Positions 52,388 through 61,226 of a stretch of 64,000 nucleotides of DNA are shown in pieces. Every line of letters starts with the position of its first letter. Within the stretch, counting starts at the first letter, position 1. The notes beneath the pieces were generated by a model. It saw nothing but the letters and a program-made list of their open reading frames with translations. It did not search any database and had not been told where the DNA came from. The DNA comes from Roseovarius nanhaiticus (GTDB lineage: Bacteria > Pseudomonadota > Alphaproteobacteria > Rhodobacterales > Rhodobacteraceae): NCBI RefSeq assembly GCF_900156535.1, contig NZ_FTNV01000001.1, forward strand, positions 1,674,001 to 1,738,000, in the 5' to 3' direction. The position numbers and the translations under genes were made by a program.

Positions 52388-53283
52388 CAAGGATCCTCTC
52401 GGGTCGGGGATGGGGGCAGGTGGACGCCTTCGCGCTCCAGCCGGTCACGCAGCACGCCGATCTCGATATCGAGCGCGCCTTGATCGTTTTCTAGCAGCTT
52501 CTGTGTCTTGGCGGAAAAATTCTGATCCAGATCGTCCAGAAGGGCAAGGTAGTCGGCGCGCGCCTCGCTGTCCTGACTGCGGGCGTAGAGGTCCGCAAAG
52601 CGGATCGTCGCGTCGCGCGCGCCCATCAGGTAAACGCCGGTATAGCGGCGCGCGGCGCTCAGATCGCGTGGATCGTCCTCCAGCGTCCGCAGCATGGTGC
52701 GCACAGTGGCCTGAAATTCGGCCACGCGCTCTTCCAGGCGGCGGTCGCGGGCGCGCAGGATGGCGTCCCGCATCTGGGCCAGCAGCGTTTCGGCCTCGCG
52801 CACCGTGCGCGCCACGCGGTCCTGCTGAAACGTGTCGATGCCTTCCATGCCCTTGTCGCGCATCGGATCAATGCCGAAGGCAGCGATATGCAGCCCCGTG
52901 GTCACGGCGCCGTAAAGCACGGCGGCGATAACCCCGCCGGTAGGATAGGCGGCCAGCGCGATACCTATGCCGGCAAGGGCCGAGGAAAAAAGCTTGCGGG
53001 GAATGCCGGGGCGCCGCGCGACCTTGCGCTCGGCATAGGCCGCCTCGGCGCGCAGGCCGCCGCGCAAGAGCCAGGCCGAAAGGGCCAGAACAGCGGCCGA
53101 TGCGGCCCCGATGGCCAAAACCAGCGCACCGCTGCTAAGCGAGGTGAAGAGAACGACCGCCGCCGGAACGAACATGAGGTTCGCGCGTGCGCCCGCCGGA
53201 TCGACACGGGCGCGGGGCGCTTTCGCGCGCGCGCCGCCTGCGTCGTTACCTGGACTGAATTTGCCGCCGAACTTCCGCGCCAT
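52387..53283 (-). CDS. XpaC-like 5-bromo-4-chloroindolyl phosphate hydrolysis family protein
   Basis: A 298-residue protein with a basic N-terminus, two hydrophobic hairpins (about 36-75 and 100-130) and a helical cytoplasmic part. It is an XpaC-family protein, whose name comes from Bacillus and whose real role is unknown. It is paired with telA by an ATGA overlap. The C-terminal helical region (DRVARTVREAETLLAQMRDA) may contact TelA. A two-helix peptide gene lies 4 bp upstream. Confidence 0.85.
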   Translation of the reverse strand: MARKFGGKFSPGNDAGGARAKAPRARVDPAGARANLMFVPAAVVLFTSLSSGALVLAIGAASAAVLALSAWLLRGGLRAEAAYAERKVARRPGIPRKLFSSALAGIGIALAAYPTGGVIAAVLYGAVTTGLHIAAFGIDPMRDKGMEGIDTFQQDRVARTVREAETLLAQMRDAILRARDRRLEERVAEFQATVRTMLRTLEDDPRDLSAARRYTGVYLMGARDATIRFADLYARSQDSEARADYLALLDDLDQNFSAKTQKLLENDQGALDIEIGVLRDRLEREGVHLPPSPTREDP

Positions 53284-53287
53284 GGAC

Positions 53288-53503
53288 TCACAGCCCTCCC
53301 AGAAGGCCGCTGGTCACACCCAGCATCAGCAGCATCAGCGCCGCATAGCTCACTTTTTCCATACCGTCCTCTTTCGTCTCGCGGGTCAGATCGTGCACCG
53401 TATCCCGCCCCACGCGCGCCGCACGGATGACGGCGGTAAACGCCGCCGCTGCAAGGGCCAGTATCGCCAGACCCAGGCAGATCAGAAAGAGAAGCCGTGC
53501 CAT
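53288..53503 (-). CDS. Small two-helix membrane protein
   Basis: A 71-residue protein with two predicted membrane helices (LLFLICLGLAILALAAAAF and ALMLLMLGVTSGLLGGL) joined by a charged loop (RVGRDTVHDLTRETKEDGME). It lies 4 bp upstream of xpaC on the same strand, so it is probably the first gene of the XpaC-TelA operon. No family recognised. Confidence 0.6.
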   Translation of the reverse strand: MARLLFLICLGLAILALAAAAFTAVIRAARVGRDTVHDLTRETKEDGMEKVSYAALMLLMLGVTSGLLGGL

Positions 53504-53642
53504 ATCGCGCCGCCCAGGATCGTTGCCAAATCAAAGGTAGGGGATGCGCTGGACGGATACCAGAGGCAAGGCGGCCTTCTGTGAAAGGGGCTTGCACCGC
53601 TTGGGGCGCGGGATCGAACCGCGGCGCCGATCACCGGCTGTC

Positions 53643-54782
53643 TCAGTCGCTGTTGCGGCGCCGCTGCGTGCCGGGTTTGCTTGGCCTGCGCGCTGCGGGC
53701 TTCGGGCTGGCGCCGGGCTTGCCGCTGGACTTGCCGTCCGGTTTACCCGGTGGCTTGCCCTGAGGCTTCCCGGGTGACCTGTTGCTCGCGCCTTCGCTGG
53801 GGGCGCCGCGCGGCTTGCCTGCGCCAAAGCCCTTTTTCGCAGCGGGGCTGCCCGCCGATTTCGTGCCGCCACCCTCGGCGGGCGCTCCGGACCTTGCATT
53901 CGATCGCGGTCCCCTGGCGCCGCCGGGCTTGGCCCCGGCGCGGGGGCCCCGCGTGACGTCGGGCTTGGCCGGGCCCGGCTTGCCCGCCAGCGATGCCAGC
54001 TTGCGGCGAGGGCGCGGTTTGGACGGTGCCGCGTCCAGATCGGCGTCGGGATCCATGCCCAGTTGATCGCGCAGCACGCGGGGGCGAATTTCCTCGACGG
54101 CGCCCGAGGCCAGCTGACCGAGCTGGAAGGGGCCATAGCTGACGCGGATCAGGCGGTTGACGGTCAGTCCCACGGCCTCCATCGCGCGCCGCACCTCGCG
54201 GTTGCGCCCCTCGCGGATGGCTACGGTGGCCCAGGCATTCGCGCCCTGCTGGCGGTCCAGCGAGACGACCATCGGCTGAAACCGCTCGCCGTCCAGCACG
54301 AGACCGGCGCGCAAGGGCGCGAACGTGTCTTCGGTCGGGCGGCCATTGACGCGCACGCGGTACTTGCGCAGCCAGCCCGTCGAAGGCAGTTCCAGCTTGC
54401 GCTTGATCGCGCCGTCATTGGTCAGCAGAAGGAGGCCCTCGGACGTGATGTCGAGGCGCCCGACGGTCATCACGCGCGGCAGATCCTCGGGCAATTCGTC
54501 AAAGATCGTCCTGCGGCCCTGCTCATCGCTGTTGGTGGTCACAAGACCGACGGGCTTGTGATAGAGCCAGACGCGCGCCGGCTCCGGCGCCGCCAGCGGC
54601 TTGCCGCTCACGGTGATGCGGTCGCGCCCGGTGACATTCAGCGCAGGGCTGTCGATCACCTTGCCGTTGACGGTGACCTGGCCGGTCTCGATCAGGCGCT
54701 CGGCCTCGCGGCGGCTGGCAACGCCCGCGCGCGCGATGACCTTGGCGATCCGGTCGCCGGGAATGGGGCTATCTGTGCTCAT
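53643..54782 (-). CDS. RsuA/RluB-family rRNA pseudouridine synthase with basic tail
   Basis: A 379-residue enzyme with an N-terminal S4 RNA-binding domain ([20 protein letters not shown]) and a catalytic domain with the essential Asp in [17 protein letters not shown]. It isomerises uridine in rRNA; RluB modifies U2605 of 23S rRNA. After about residue 255 a 120-residue low-complexity tail rich in Lys, Pro, Gly, Ser and Ala ([20 protein letters not shown]) follows, typical of alphaproteobacterial members. ATG at 54782 is chosen. Confidence 0.88.
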   Translation of the reverse strand: MSTDSPIPGDRIAKVIARAGVASRREAERLIETGQVTVNGKVIDSPALNVTGRDRITVSGKPLAAPEPARVWLYHKPVGLVTTNSDEQGRRTIFDELPEDLPRVMTVGRLDITSEGLLLLTNDGAIKRKLELPSTGWLRKYRVRVNGRPTEDTFAPLRAGLVLDGERFQPMVVSLDRQQGANAWATVAIREGRNREVRRAMEAVGLTVNRLIRVSYGPFQLGQLASGAVEEIRPRVLRDQLGMDPDADLDAAPSKPRPRRKLASLAGKPGPAKPDVTRGPRAGAKPGGARGPRSNARSGAPAEGGGTKSAGSPAAKKGFGAGKPRGAPSEGASNRSPGKPQGKPPGKPDGKSSGKPGASPKPAARRPSKPGTQRRRNSD

Positions 54783-54843
54783 GGCGCGGGGATAGCGCAA
54801 TCACGCCCCTTGCGAAAGCGCCTATCGCGAGGCAGGAAAGGCC

Positions 54844-55305
54844 ATGAGTTTCGCCAGCCATATGGATACAGCGCTCGGGGAGGCCCGCGCCGCCGCCGCG
54901 CGCGGCGAGGTGCCCGTGGGCGCGGTGCTGATCGATGCGGCGGGCCGCGTCGTGGCAAAGGCCGGTAACCGCACGCGCGAGCTGTGCGATCCCACCGCCC
55001 ATGCCGAGATCCTGGCCCTGCGCGCCGCTTGCGTCGCCGCGGGCAGCGAGCGGCTGGCGGGGCACACGCTCTACGTCACGCTCGAGCCGTGCGCGATGTG
55101 CGCCGCGGCCATTGCTGCCGCCCGGCTGAGAGCCGTCTGCTTTGGCGCGTCCGATCCCAAATCTGGCGGCGTGCTGCACGGTGCGCGCGTCTTCAGCCAC
55201 AGCCAAGCCCACCACAAGCCCGAGATCTATGATGGCATCTCGGCCAAGGCGTGCGAGGCGCTGCTGACCGAATTTTTCGCCGCACGCCGGGGCGCGGCCC
55301 CGTGA
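54844..55305 (+). CDS. tadA: tRNA-specific adenosine deaminase
   Basis: A 153-residue zinc deaminase that makes inosine at the wobble position of tRNA-Arg. The active site is HAEILALRAAC (His, catalytic Glu) and EPCAMCAAAI (PCxxC). The C-terminal half carries FSHSQAHHKPEIYDGI. AGGAAAG precedes the ATG. It is divergent from the pseudouridine synthase gene with 61 bp between. Confidence 0.95.
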   Translation: MSFASHMDTALGEARAAAARGEVPVGAVLIDAAGRVVAKAGNRTRELCDPTAHAEILALRAACVAAGSERLAGHTLYVTLEPCAMCAAAIAAARLRAVCFGASDPKSGGVLHGARVFSHSQAHHKPEIYDGISAKACEALLTEFFAARRGAAP

Positions 55306-55363
55306 ACGCGCTTCGCGCGAGAGTGTTTGAAGAACAATGAAAGCCGGGCGCCGCCGTGTTGGC

Positions 55364-55385
55364 TTCATCTTGGCAAAAATACTCA
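55364..55385 (-). repeat. Intergenic repeat element, copy C
   Basis: The same 22-base sequence as copies A and B, on the minus strand (reverse complement of the GTATTTTTGCCAAGATGA core). It lies between tadA and the YmdB-like gene, pointing against both. Confidence 0.8.
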
Positions 55386-55466
55386 AATCCGGATGTGGCC
55401 AGACTGCGCACCGATCCGGATGATGTGCCCTTGCGCGCCAAAGCGGCCACGCCTAACACTGGCGCC

Positions 55467-56279
55467 ATGAAAATTCTCTTTCTCGGCGATGTGATGGGGC
55501 GCGGCGGACGCCGGGCGATTGCGGATATGCTGCCGCGACTGCGCAGCGACTGGGGCCTCGATTTCGTCATCGTCAATGGCGAGAATGCGACGGGCGGCAT
55601 GGGCCTGAGCGGCGAGCACGCGCAAGGCATTCTGGAGGCGGGCGCCGATTGCGTCACCTTGGGCGATCACGCTTTCGATCAGAAGGACATGTTGCGCGCC
55701 ATTGAGGGCGAGCCGCGCATTATTCGCCCGCTCAACTTCGCCAAAAGCGCGCCGGGCCGCGGCGCGCGCGTATTTTCCGACGCGCGCGGGCGCAAGGTGC
55801 TGGTGGCGCAGGTCCTGGGCCAGGTCTTCATGAAGCGGGCCTTCGACGATCCGTTCTCGGCGCTGGATGCGACGTTGCGGGCGCATGTGCTGGGCGGCGC
55901 CGTGCAGGCGGCGATCATCGACATCCATTGCGAGGCGACAAGCGAGAAGATGGGCGTCGGCCATTTCTGCGACGGGCGCGCGTCGCTGGTTGTCGGAACG
56001 CATACCCATGTGCCCACCGCCGATGCGCAAATCCTGCCGGGTGGCACCGCATTTCTGTGCGATGCCGGGATGTGCGGCGATTACAACAGCGTGATCGGTA
56101 TGGAAAAGGACGAGCCCTTGCGCCGCTTTGTCACGGGCATGCCGAAGGGCCGCTTCAGCCCCGCGATGGAGGACGTCACCCTGTCGGGTGTCTATGTCGA
56201 AACGGACGATCGCACGGGGCGCGCCACACGGATCGAGATGGTGCGCCAAGGTGGCCGTCTGGCCCAAGCCGGCCCATGA
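55467..56279 (+). CDS. YmdB-like (TIGR00282) metallophosphoesterase
   Basis: A 270-residue calcineurin-like phosphodiesterase. Metal-site motifs: FLGDVMGRGGRRA, NGENATGGMG, LGDHAFDQKD and a late VVGTHTHVPTAD. Family members such as Bacillus YmdB hydrolyse 2',3'-cAMP-type cyclic nucleotides and affect biofilm decisions. ATG 55467 is chosen because it begins the conserved MKILFLGDVMG. The stop overlaps the next start by 4 bp. Confidence 0.9.
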   Translation: MKILFLGDVMGRGGRRAIADMLPRLRSDWGLDFVIVNGENATGGMGLSGEHAQGILEAGADCVTLGDHAFDQKDMLRAIEGEPRIIRPLNFAKSAPGRGARVFSDARGRKVLVAQVLGQVFMKRAFDDPFSALDATLRAHVLGGAVQAAIIDIHCEATSEKMGVGHFCDGRASLVVGTHTHVPTADAQILPGGTAFLCDAGMCGDYNSVIGMEKDEPLRRFVTGMPKGRFSPAMEDVTLSGVYVETDDRTGRATRIEMVRQGGRLAQAGP

Positions 56280-57211
56280 GCCGCGCCGATCTGGGGCCCT
56301 ATGCGGTCCTCTTCGTCATGGGCGCAGGCTGGGGCCTGAGCGTGCCCTTGTCGAAGATCGCCGTCAGCACCGGGCACCTGCCGCTCGGTCTCATCTTCTG
56401 GCAGGAAGTCGTCATAATCGCGCTTCTTGGCACGATCTGTGCGCTGCGCGGCAAGCGGCTCGAGCTGGGGCGGCAATACTGGCGCCTCTATGCCGTGATC
56501 GCCATGTGCGGTGCGGTGCTGCCCGACATCTTCTTCTATCTCGCGGCTGCCAGGCTGCCCGCCGGGATCATGGCGATCGTCATCGCCAGTGTGCCGCTTT
56601 TCTCGCTTCCCATCGCGCTGGCGCTGCGGAACGAGACCTTCGCCTGGCGCCGCCTTCTGGGCCTCAGTTTCGGCATTGTCGGCATCTTGCTCTTGGTCGG
56701 CCCCGAGGCCAGCCTGCCCGAGCGGGCCATGGTCGCGTTCATCCCGCTCGCGCTCATGGCGCCGCTCCTTTATGCGACCGAGGGCAATCTGGTGGCGAAA
56801 TGGGGCACGCAGGGGCTCGATTCGATGCAGGTGATCCTTGGCGCGGCTCTGCTTGGCATGGCCGTGACCGGCCCGCTTGCGGTGGTGAGCGGGCAGTGGA
56901 TCAACCCGCTGGACGGGATCGGCGTGGCCGAATGGGCGCTTGTCGCCTCGGCGGCGCTGCATGGTCTGGTTTATGCAGTCTATGTCTGGCTGGTCGGGCG
57001 GGCCGGATCGGTTTTTGCGGCGCAGACCAGTTATCTGGTCACAGGGTTCGGTGTGCTTTGGTCCATGCTGATCCTGAGCGAGCGTTACGCCATCTGGGTC
57101 TGGCTGGCGCTGGCGATCATGATCCTGGGGATCGCATTGGTGCAGCCGCGCGCGCGCGCCATGCCGCTTGCGCCGGTGCGGCCCATGGGCGATGCTGGCC
57201 CGAACGCATGA
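56276..57211 (+). CDS. EamA-family (DMT superfamily) transporter
   Basis: A 311-residue membrane protein with ten helices in two EamA units, starting YAVLFVMGAGWGLSVPLSKI, with KRRLLGLSFGIVGILLL-type repeat junctions (RRLLGLSFGIVGILLLVG). It is likely an exporter of a small metabolite; the substrate is unknown. The ATG overlaps the YmdB-like stop (ATGA), so the two genes are co-translated. Confidence 0.87.
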   Translation: MSRADLGPYAVLFVMGAGWGLSVPLSKIAVSTGHLPLGLIFWQEVVIIALLGTICALRGKRLELGRQYWRLYAVIAMCGAVLPDIFFYLAAARLPAGIMAIVIASVPLFSLPIALALRNETFAWRRLLGLSFGIVGILLLVGPEASLPERAMVAFIPLALMAPLLYATEGNLVAKWGTQGLDSMQVILGAALLGMAVTGPLAVVSGQWINPLDGIGVAEWALVASAALHGLVYAVYVWLVGRAGSVFAAQTSYLVTGFGVLWSMLILSERYAIWVWLALAIMILGIALVQPRARAMPLAPVRPMGDAGPNA

Positions 57212-57227
57212 GAGGCAGCCTGGCCAC

Positions 57228-59009
57228 GTGATCGCATATCTCGACCTGTCGCAAACCACGCAGGCCATCATGACGCTGGGCGTCGTGGCGGTCATGTTCG
57301 TCTTTTTCATCCGTGAGATCTATCCGACCGAGGTGGTCGCCATCGCGGGCGCGGCCGCGATGCTGGCTCTGGGCCTTTTGCCCTATGACGCCGGACTTGA
57401 GGTATTGTCGAACCCCGCGCCCTGGACCATCGCGGTCATGTTCGTGGTGATGGGGGCGCTGGTGCGCACCGGCGCGCTCGAGGCGTTCACATCGCTGGCC
57501 GACCGGCAGGCGCGCACCAATCCCAAGCTAGCCGTCGCGATGATGTTGGGGCTGGTCATCATCGGCTCGGCGGTGATGAACAACACGCCCGTCGTGGTCG
57601 TGATGATCCCCGTGTTTGTCCAGCTGGCGCGCACGATGAAAATCCCGGCCTCGCGCCTGCTGATCCCGCTGAGCTACGCGGCCATCCTCGGCGGCACGCT
57701 GACGCTGATCGGCACATCGACGAACCTTCTGGTCGATGGCGTGGCGCGTGCGCGAGGGATGGACGCGTTCGGCATTTTCGAGATCACGCCGCTGGCCATC
57801 GTGCTGGTCGCCTGGGGCATGATCTATCTGCGCTTCATCGGGCCCATGCTGCTGCCGCATCGCGACAGCATGGCGGACATGCTGTCGGATCGCAGCCGCA
57901 TGAAGTTCTTCACCGAGGCGGTGATTCCCCCCGACAGCAACCTGATCGGGCGTGATGTCACCGGCGTGCAGCTGTTCAAGCGCGAGGGGGTGCGCCTGAT
58001 CGACGTGGTGCGCGGCGATCAGTCATTGCGCCGGGATCTGGGCGGGGTGCAGCTGGAAGTTGGCGATCGCGTGGTGCTGCGCACGCAGATGACCGAGCTG
58101 TTGAGCCTGCAGAACAACAAGAGCCTCAAGCGTGTCGATCAGGTCAGCGCCGTCGAGACGACGACGGTCGAGGTGCTGATCACGCCGGGCTGCAAGATGG
58201 TAGGGCGCAGCCTTGGCTCGCTGCGCCTGCGGCGCCGCTATGGCGTCTATCCGTTGGCGGTGCACCGCAGGAACCAGAATATCGGCCGGCAGCTGGATAC
58301 GCTGATCGTCAAGGTGGGCGATACCCTGCTGCTGGAAGGCGCGCCCGAGGATATCAAGCGGCTGTCATCCGAAATGGACATGGTCGATGTCTCGCAACCC
58401 TCCGAGCGGGCCTATCGCCGCGGCCACGCGCCTGTGGCCGTGATCGCCCTCATTGCCATTGTCGGGCTGGCGGGCCTTGGCGTGGCGCCTATCCTCGCGC
58501 TCGCGGTGGTGGCGGTGGCCGCGGTGCTGATCGCGCGCTGTATCGATGCGGATGAGGCGTTCTCCTTTGTGGACGGTCGCCTTCTGGCGCTGATCTTTGC
58601 CATGTTGGCCATCGGTGCCGCGCTGGAGGAGAGCGGCGCCGTCGCTCTGATCGTGAGCGGGATCGCACCGGGTTTGATGCTGCTGCCGGGCGTACTGGTG
58701 ATCTATTCGGTCTATCTGATGACATCTGTGCTGACCGAGATGGTCAGCAACAATGCGGTCGCCGTCGTGGTCACGCCCATCGCCATCGGGCTGGGGGACG
58801 CAATGGGGATCGATCCGCGTCCCTTGGTCGTGGCGGTCATGGTGGCGGCCAGCGCCAGTTTCGCCACGCCCATCGGCTATCAGACCAATACGCTGGTCTA
58901 CGGGCCGGGCGGCTATCGCTTTACCGATTTTCTGCGCATCGGGGTGCCTTTGAACCTCAGTATCGGGCTGCTGGCCTCGGCGCTGATTCCGCTGATCTGG
59001 CCGCTCTGA
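57228..59009 (+). CDS. SLC13-family permease with two RCK_C (TrkA-C) domains
   Basis: A 593-residue transporter with two membrane halves around a cytosolic insert. The first half has PTEVVAIAGAAAMLALGLLP and TLIGTSTNLLVDG, a typical DASS hairpin. The insert (about 215-395) has two RCK_C regulatory domains (VQLEVGDRVVLRTQ; LIVKVGDTLLLEGAP). The second half ends FATPIGYQTNTLVYGPGGY. SLC13/CitT relatives move dicarboxylates, sulfate or similar anions with Na+. The start is GTG at 57228, 17 bp after the upstream stop. Confidence 0.9.
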   Translation: MIAYLDLSQTTQAIMTLGVVAVMFVFFIREIYPTEVVAIAGAAAMLALGLLPYDAGLEVLSNPAPWTIAVMFVVMGALVRTGALEAFTSLADRQARTNPKLAVAMMLGLVIIGSAVMNNTPVVVVMIPVFVQLARTMKIPASRLLIPLSYAAILGGTLTLIGTSTNLLVDGVARARGMDAFGIFEITPLAIVLVAWGMIYLRFIGPMLLPHRDSMADMLSDRSRMKFFTEAVIPPDSNLIGRDVTGVQLFKREGVRLIDVVRGDQSLRRDLGGVQLEVGDRVVLRTQMTELLSLQNNKSLKRVDQVSAVETTTVEVLITPGCKMVGRSLGSLRLRRRYGVYPLAVHRRNQNIGRQLDTLIVKVGDTLLLEGAPEDIKRLSSEMDMVDVSQPSERAYRRGHAPVAVIALIAIVGLAGLGVAPILALAVVAVAAVLIARCIDADEAFSFVDGRLLALIFAMLAIGAALEESGAVALIVSGIAPGLMLLPGVLVIYSVYLMTSVLTEMVSNNAVAVVVTPIAIGLGDAMGIDPRPLVVAVMVAASASFATPIGYQTNTLVYGPGGYRFTDFLRIGVPLNLSIGLLASALIPLIWPL

Positions 59010-59108
59010 CAGGCACGGCGCGGCCCTGTCCGGCGCGGCTTGCGCCGGGGGCGGGCTGTGTTTTATAGAAGGCGCCGAACCCACGTCATTCGCTTTCAGA
59101 GGTAATTC

Positions 59109-59849
59109 ATGGCCGGCCATTCCAAATGGGCAAATATTCAGCACCGCAAGGGACGGCAGGACGCCGCGCGCTCCAAGCTGTTTTCCAAGCTGAGCAAGGA
59201 AATCACCGTCGCCGCCAAGATGGGCGATCCAGACCCGGAAAAGAACCCGCGCCTGCGCATGGCCGTCAAGGAGGCCAAGGGCCAGTCAGTGCCCAAGGAT
59301 GTGATCGACCGCGCGATCAAGAAATCTCAGGCCGGGGACAGCGAGGATTACGAAGAGATCCGCTATGAGGGCTACGGCCCCAACGGCGTGGCCGTGATCG
59401 TCGAGGCGATGACCGATAACCGTAACAGGACAGCCAGCGTCGTGCGCAGCACATTCACCAAGAATGGCGGCAACCTGGGCGAGACGGGCAGCGTCGGCTT
59501 CATGTTCGAGCGCAAGGGCGAGATCGTCTATTCCGCGGATGTCGGCGATGCCGACGCGGTCATGATGGCCGCAATCGAGGCGGGCGCCGAGGATGTCGAG
59601 AGCAGCGAAGACGGTCACACGATCTGGTGCGCCGATACGGACCTCAATGACGTCTCGACCGCGCTTGAGGCCGAACTGGGCGAGAGCGAGGCGACCCGCC
59701 TTGCCTGGCGCCCCACGACGACGACCGAGATGGACCTCGAGGCGATGCAGAAGCTGATGAAGCTGATCGACGCTCTGGAGGACGACGACGACGTGCAGCG
59801 CGTCACCACCAATTTCGAGGCTTCCGACGAGGTCATGGCGCAGCTCTGA
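59109..59849 (+). CDS. yebC: YebC/PmpR-family protein
   Basis: A 246-residue protein starting [20 protein letters not shown], the invariant YebC signature, followed by [19 protein letters not shown] and the acidic domain. YebC proteins were named as transcription regulators (PmpR). More recently YebC family members have been shown to help ribosomes translate proline-rich stretches. AGAGG precedes the ATG. It stands alone between the SLC13 permease and the HNH gene. Confidence 0.95.
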   Translation: MAGHSKWANIQHRKGRQDAARSKLFSKLSKEITVAAKMGDPDPEKNPRLRMAVKEAKGQSVPKDVIDRAIKKSQAGDSEDYEEIRYEGYGPNGVAVIVEAMTDNRNRTASVVRSTFTKNGGNLGETGSVGFMFERKGEIVYSADVGDADAVMMAAIEAGAEDVESSEDGHTIWCADTDLNDVSTALEAELGESEATRLAWRPTTTTEMDLEAMQKLMKLIDALEDDDDVQRVTTNFEASDEVMAQL

Positions 59850-60009
59850 GCCCGTCCGCAGCGGCGCGCGAGGCGCGCTTGCGTCACGCCTCTGTCATGT
59901 TTCCGAGGCAGGCTACCCCTAGATGTGCCACGCACGGCAGGCTTGCCATGTGTCGGGCGCGATATATAGTCATGTCCAGAGCGGTGTGCAGGCAGGGGCA
60001 GTCACGGGG

Positions 60010-60594
60010 ATGCAAGGCGATTTCAGATCAGATTTCGTGCGGGAACCAGCCGCGCTGCGCCACCATCCGGCGCTGGTGCTCAACGCCGATTACCGTCCGC
60101 TGAGTTACTATCCTTTGTCGCTCTGGTCCTGGCAGGACGCGGTCAAGGCTGTCTGGCTAGACCGGGTGGATATCGTGGCCGAGTATGATCACGTGGTTCA
60201 CTCGCCCAGCACGCGGATCCGCATACCCTCGGTCATTGTCCTCAAGGATTTCGTCAAACCGCAAAAGCGCGTGGCCTTCACGCGCTTCAATCTTTTTCTG
60301 AGGGACGAATTTCGCTGCCAGTATTGCGGCGCTCGGGGGGATTTGACCTTCGATCACGTCGTGCCGCGCGCCAGCGGTGGGCGTACCAGTTGGCAGAACG
60401 TGGTGGCCGCCTGCGCGCGCTGCAATCTTTCCAAGGGATCGAAAAGCCTGAAACGCTCGGGCATGACACTGCGCAAGCCACCGCGCGCGCCGGGCGCCGA
60501 GGAGCTGCGCAATCTGGGTCGCAAATTCCCGCCGGGCCACTTGCATGACAGTTGGCTGGATTTTCTCTATTGGGATGCCGAACTGGAAGCGTAA
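60010..60594 (+). CDS. HNH endonuclease family protein
   Basis: A 194-residue protein. The N-terminal part (LVLNADYRPLSYYPLSLWSW) is typical of a conserved alphaproteobacterial HNH family, and the nuclease module is CQYCGARGDLTFDHVVPRAS...NVVAACARCN with CxxC pairs and the catalytic His. This group is chromosomal, widespread and of unknown substrate, not obviously a phage or restriction enzyme. ATG 60010 is chosen, since upstream in-frame codons extend through sequence without conservation. Confidence 0.87.
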   Translation: MQGDFRSDFVREPAALRHHPALVLNADYRPLSYYPLSLWSWQDAVKAVWLDRVDIVAEYDHVVHSPSTRIRIPSVIVLKDFVKPQKRVAFTRFNLFLRDEFRCQYCGARGDLTFDHVVPRASGGRTSWQNVVAACARCNLSKGSKSLKRSGMTLRKPPRAPGAEELRNLGRKFPPGHLHDSWLDFLYWDAELEA

Positions 60595-60618
60595 GCGCCC
60601 GCCGCCCCGTTGGGATAT

Positions 60619-60640
60619 GGGTATTTTTGCCAAGAAAAAG
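60619..60640 (+). repeat. Intergenic repeat element, copy D (variant)
   Basis: GGGTATTTTTGCCAAGAAAA lies 25 bp after the HNH gene stop. It shares the 15-base core GTATTTTTGCCAAGA with copies A-C and differs after it. Confidence 0.65.
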
Positions 60641-60692
60641 CACTGCAGCGCCCAATGCGGCGCGGCGTTAACCTTGATGCGGGATTAACGTG

Positions 60693-61055
60693 CTAGCTGC
60701 AGACCTGCGCGGCGCGTTTGCCGTAGTTGGAATAGGCGTCCCAGAACCGCTCGTCCGAGGCATTGTCGGACTGGCGCGTGTCCTGCGCCGCTTGCGGGTC
60801 GTCATAGAAACGCACGGCGCGAATCTGGTCCCCGCGGCTCAGCGTCTGATCGGCGACCGCCTGAATGCAGCCGCAAAGCTGCGACGAGCGCGCCTTGCGG
60901 TCCGAGGCGAGGCAGGCCGAATTGATCGGGCCTGTGGCGGTCGGCGCATAGATCGGGGCGGGGGCGCGGCTGTTCCGGCCGCGATCATCGAAGCGGTTGA
61001 CGCCGCCGCAAGCCGCAAGTGCCAGCATGGTTCCGACGATCAGGACGTTTCTCAT
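60693..61055 (-). CDS. Small hypothetical lipoprotein
   Basis: A 120-residue lipoprotein with signal [13 protein letters not shown] (lipobox LAAC). The mature part contains [20 protein letters not shown] with several cysteines and ends AAQVCS. The central segment [20 protein letters not shown] is conserved in Rhodobacterales small envelope proteins as far as I recall, but no function is known. The ATG at 61055 has GAGG eight bases upstream. It is divergent from lepA. Confidence 0.72.
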   Translation of the reverse strand: MRNVLIVGTMLALAACGGVNRFDDRGRNSRAPAPIYAPTATGPINSACLASDRKARSSQLCGCIQAVADQTLSRGDQIRAVRFYDDPQAAQDTRQSDNASDERFWDAYSNYGKRAAQVCS

Positions 61056-61226
61056 CACTTTGCCTCGTATCTGCTGCCTCATGCGGGCTCTGTTGCATCC
61101 AGCCCGCTTGTCGCTTCAATGCCCGATCCGGCAACGATTTTCAATTCACAAGATCGTCTTTGGTGCGACATGGGCGCACGCGGATCCGTCTTGACCAAAG
61201 GGGCAAAGCCGGACATATCCCATTGC

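Noticed and set aside
59031..59052. CCGGCGC/GCGCCGG palindrome between the permease and yebC
   Set aside because: It lacks a T-run directly after the stem, and such GC palindromes are frequent by chance here.
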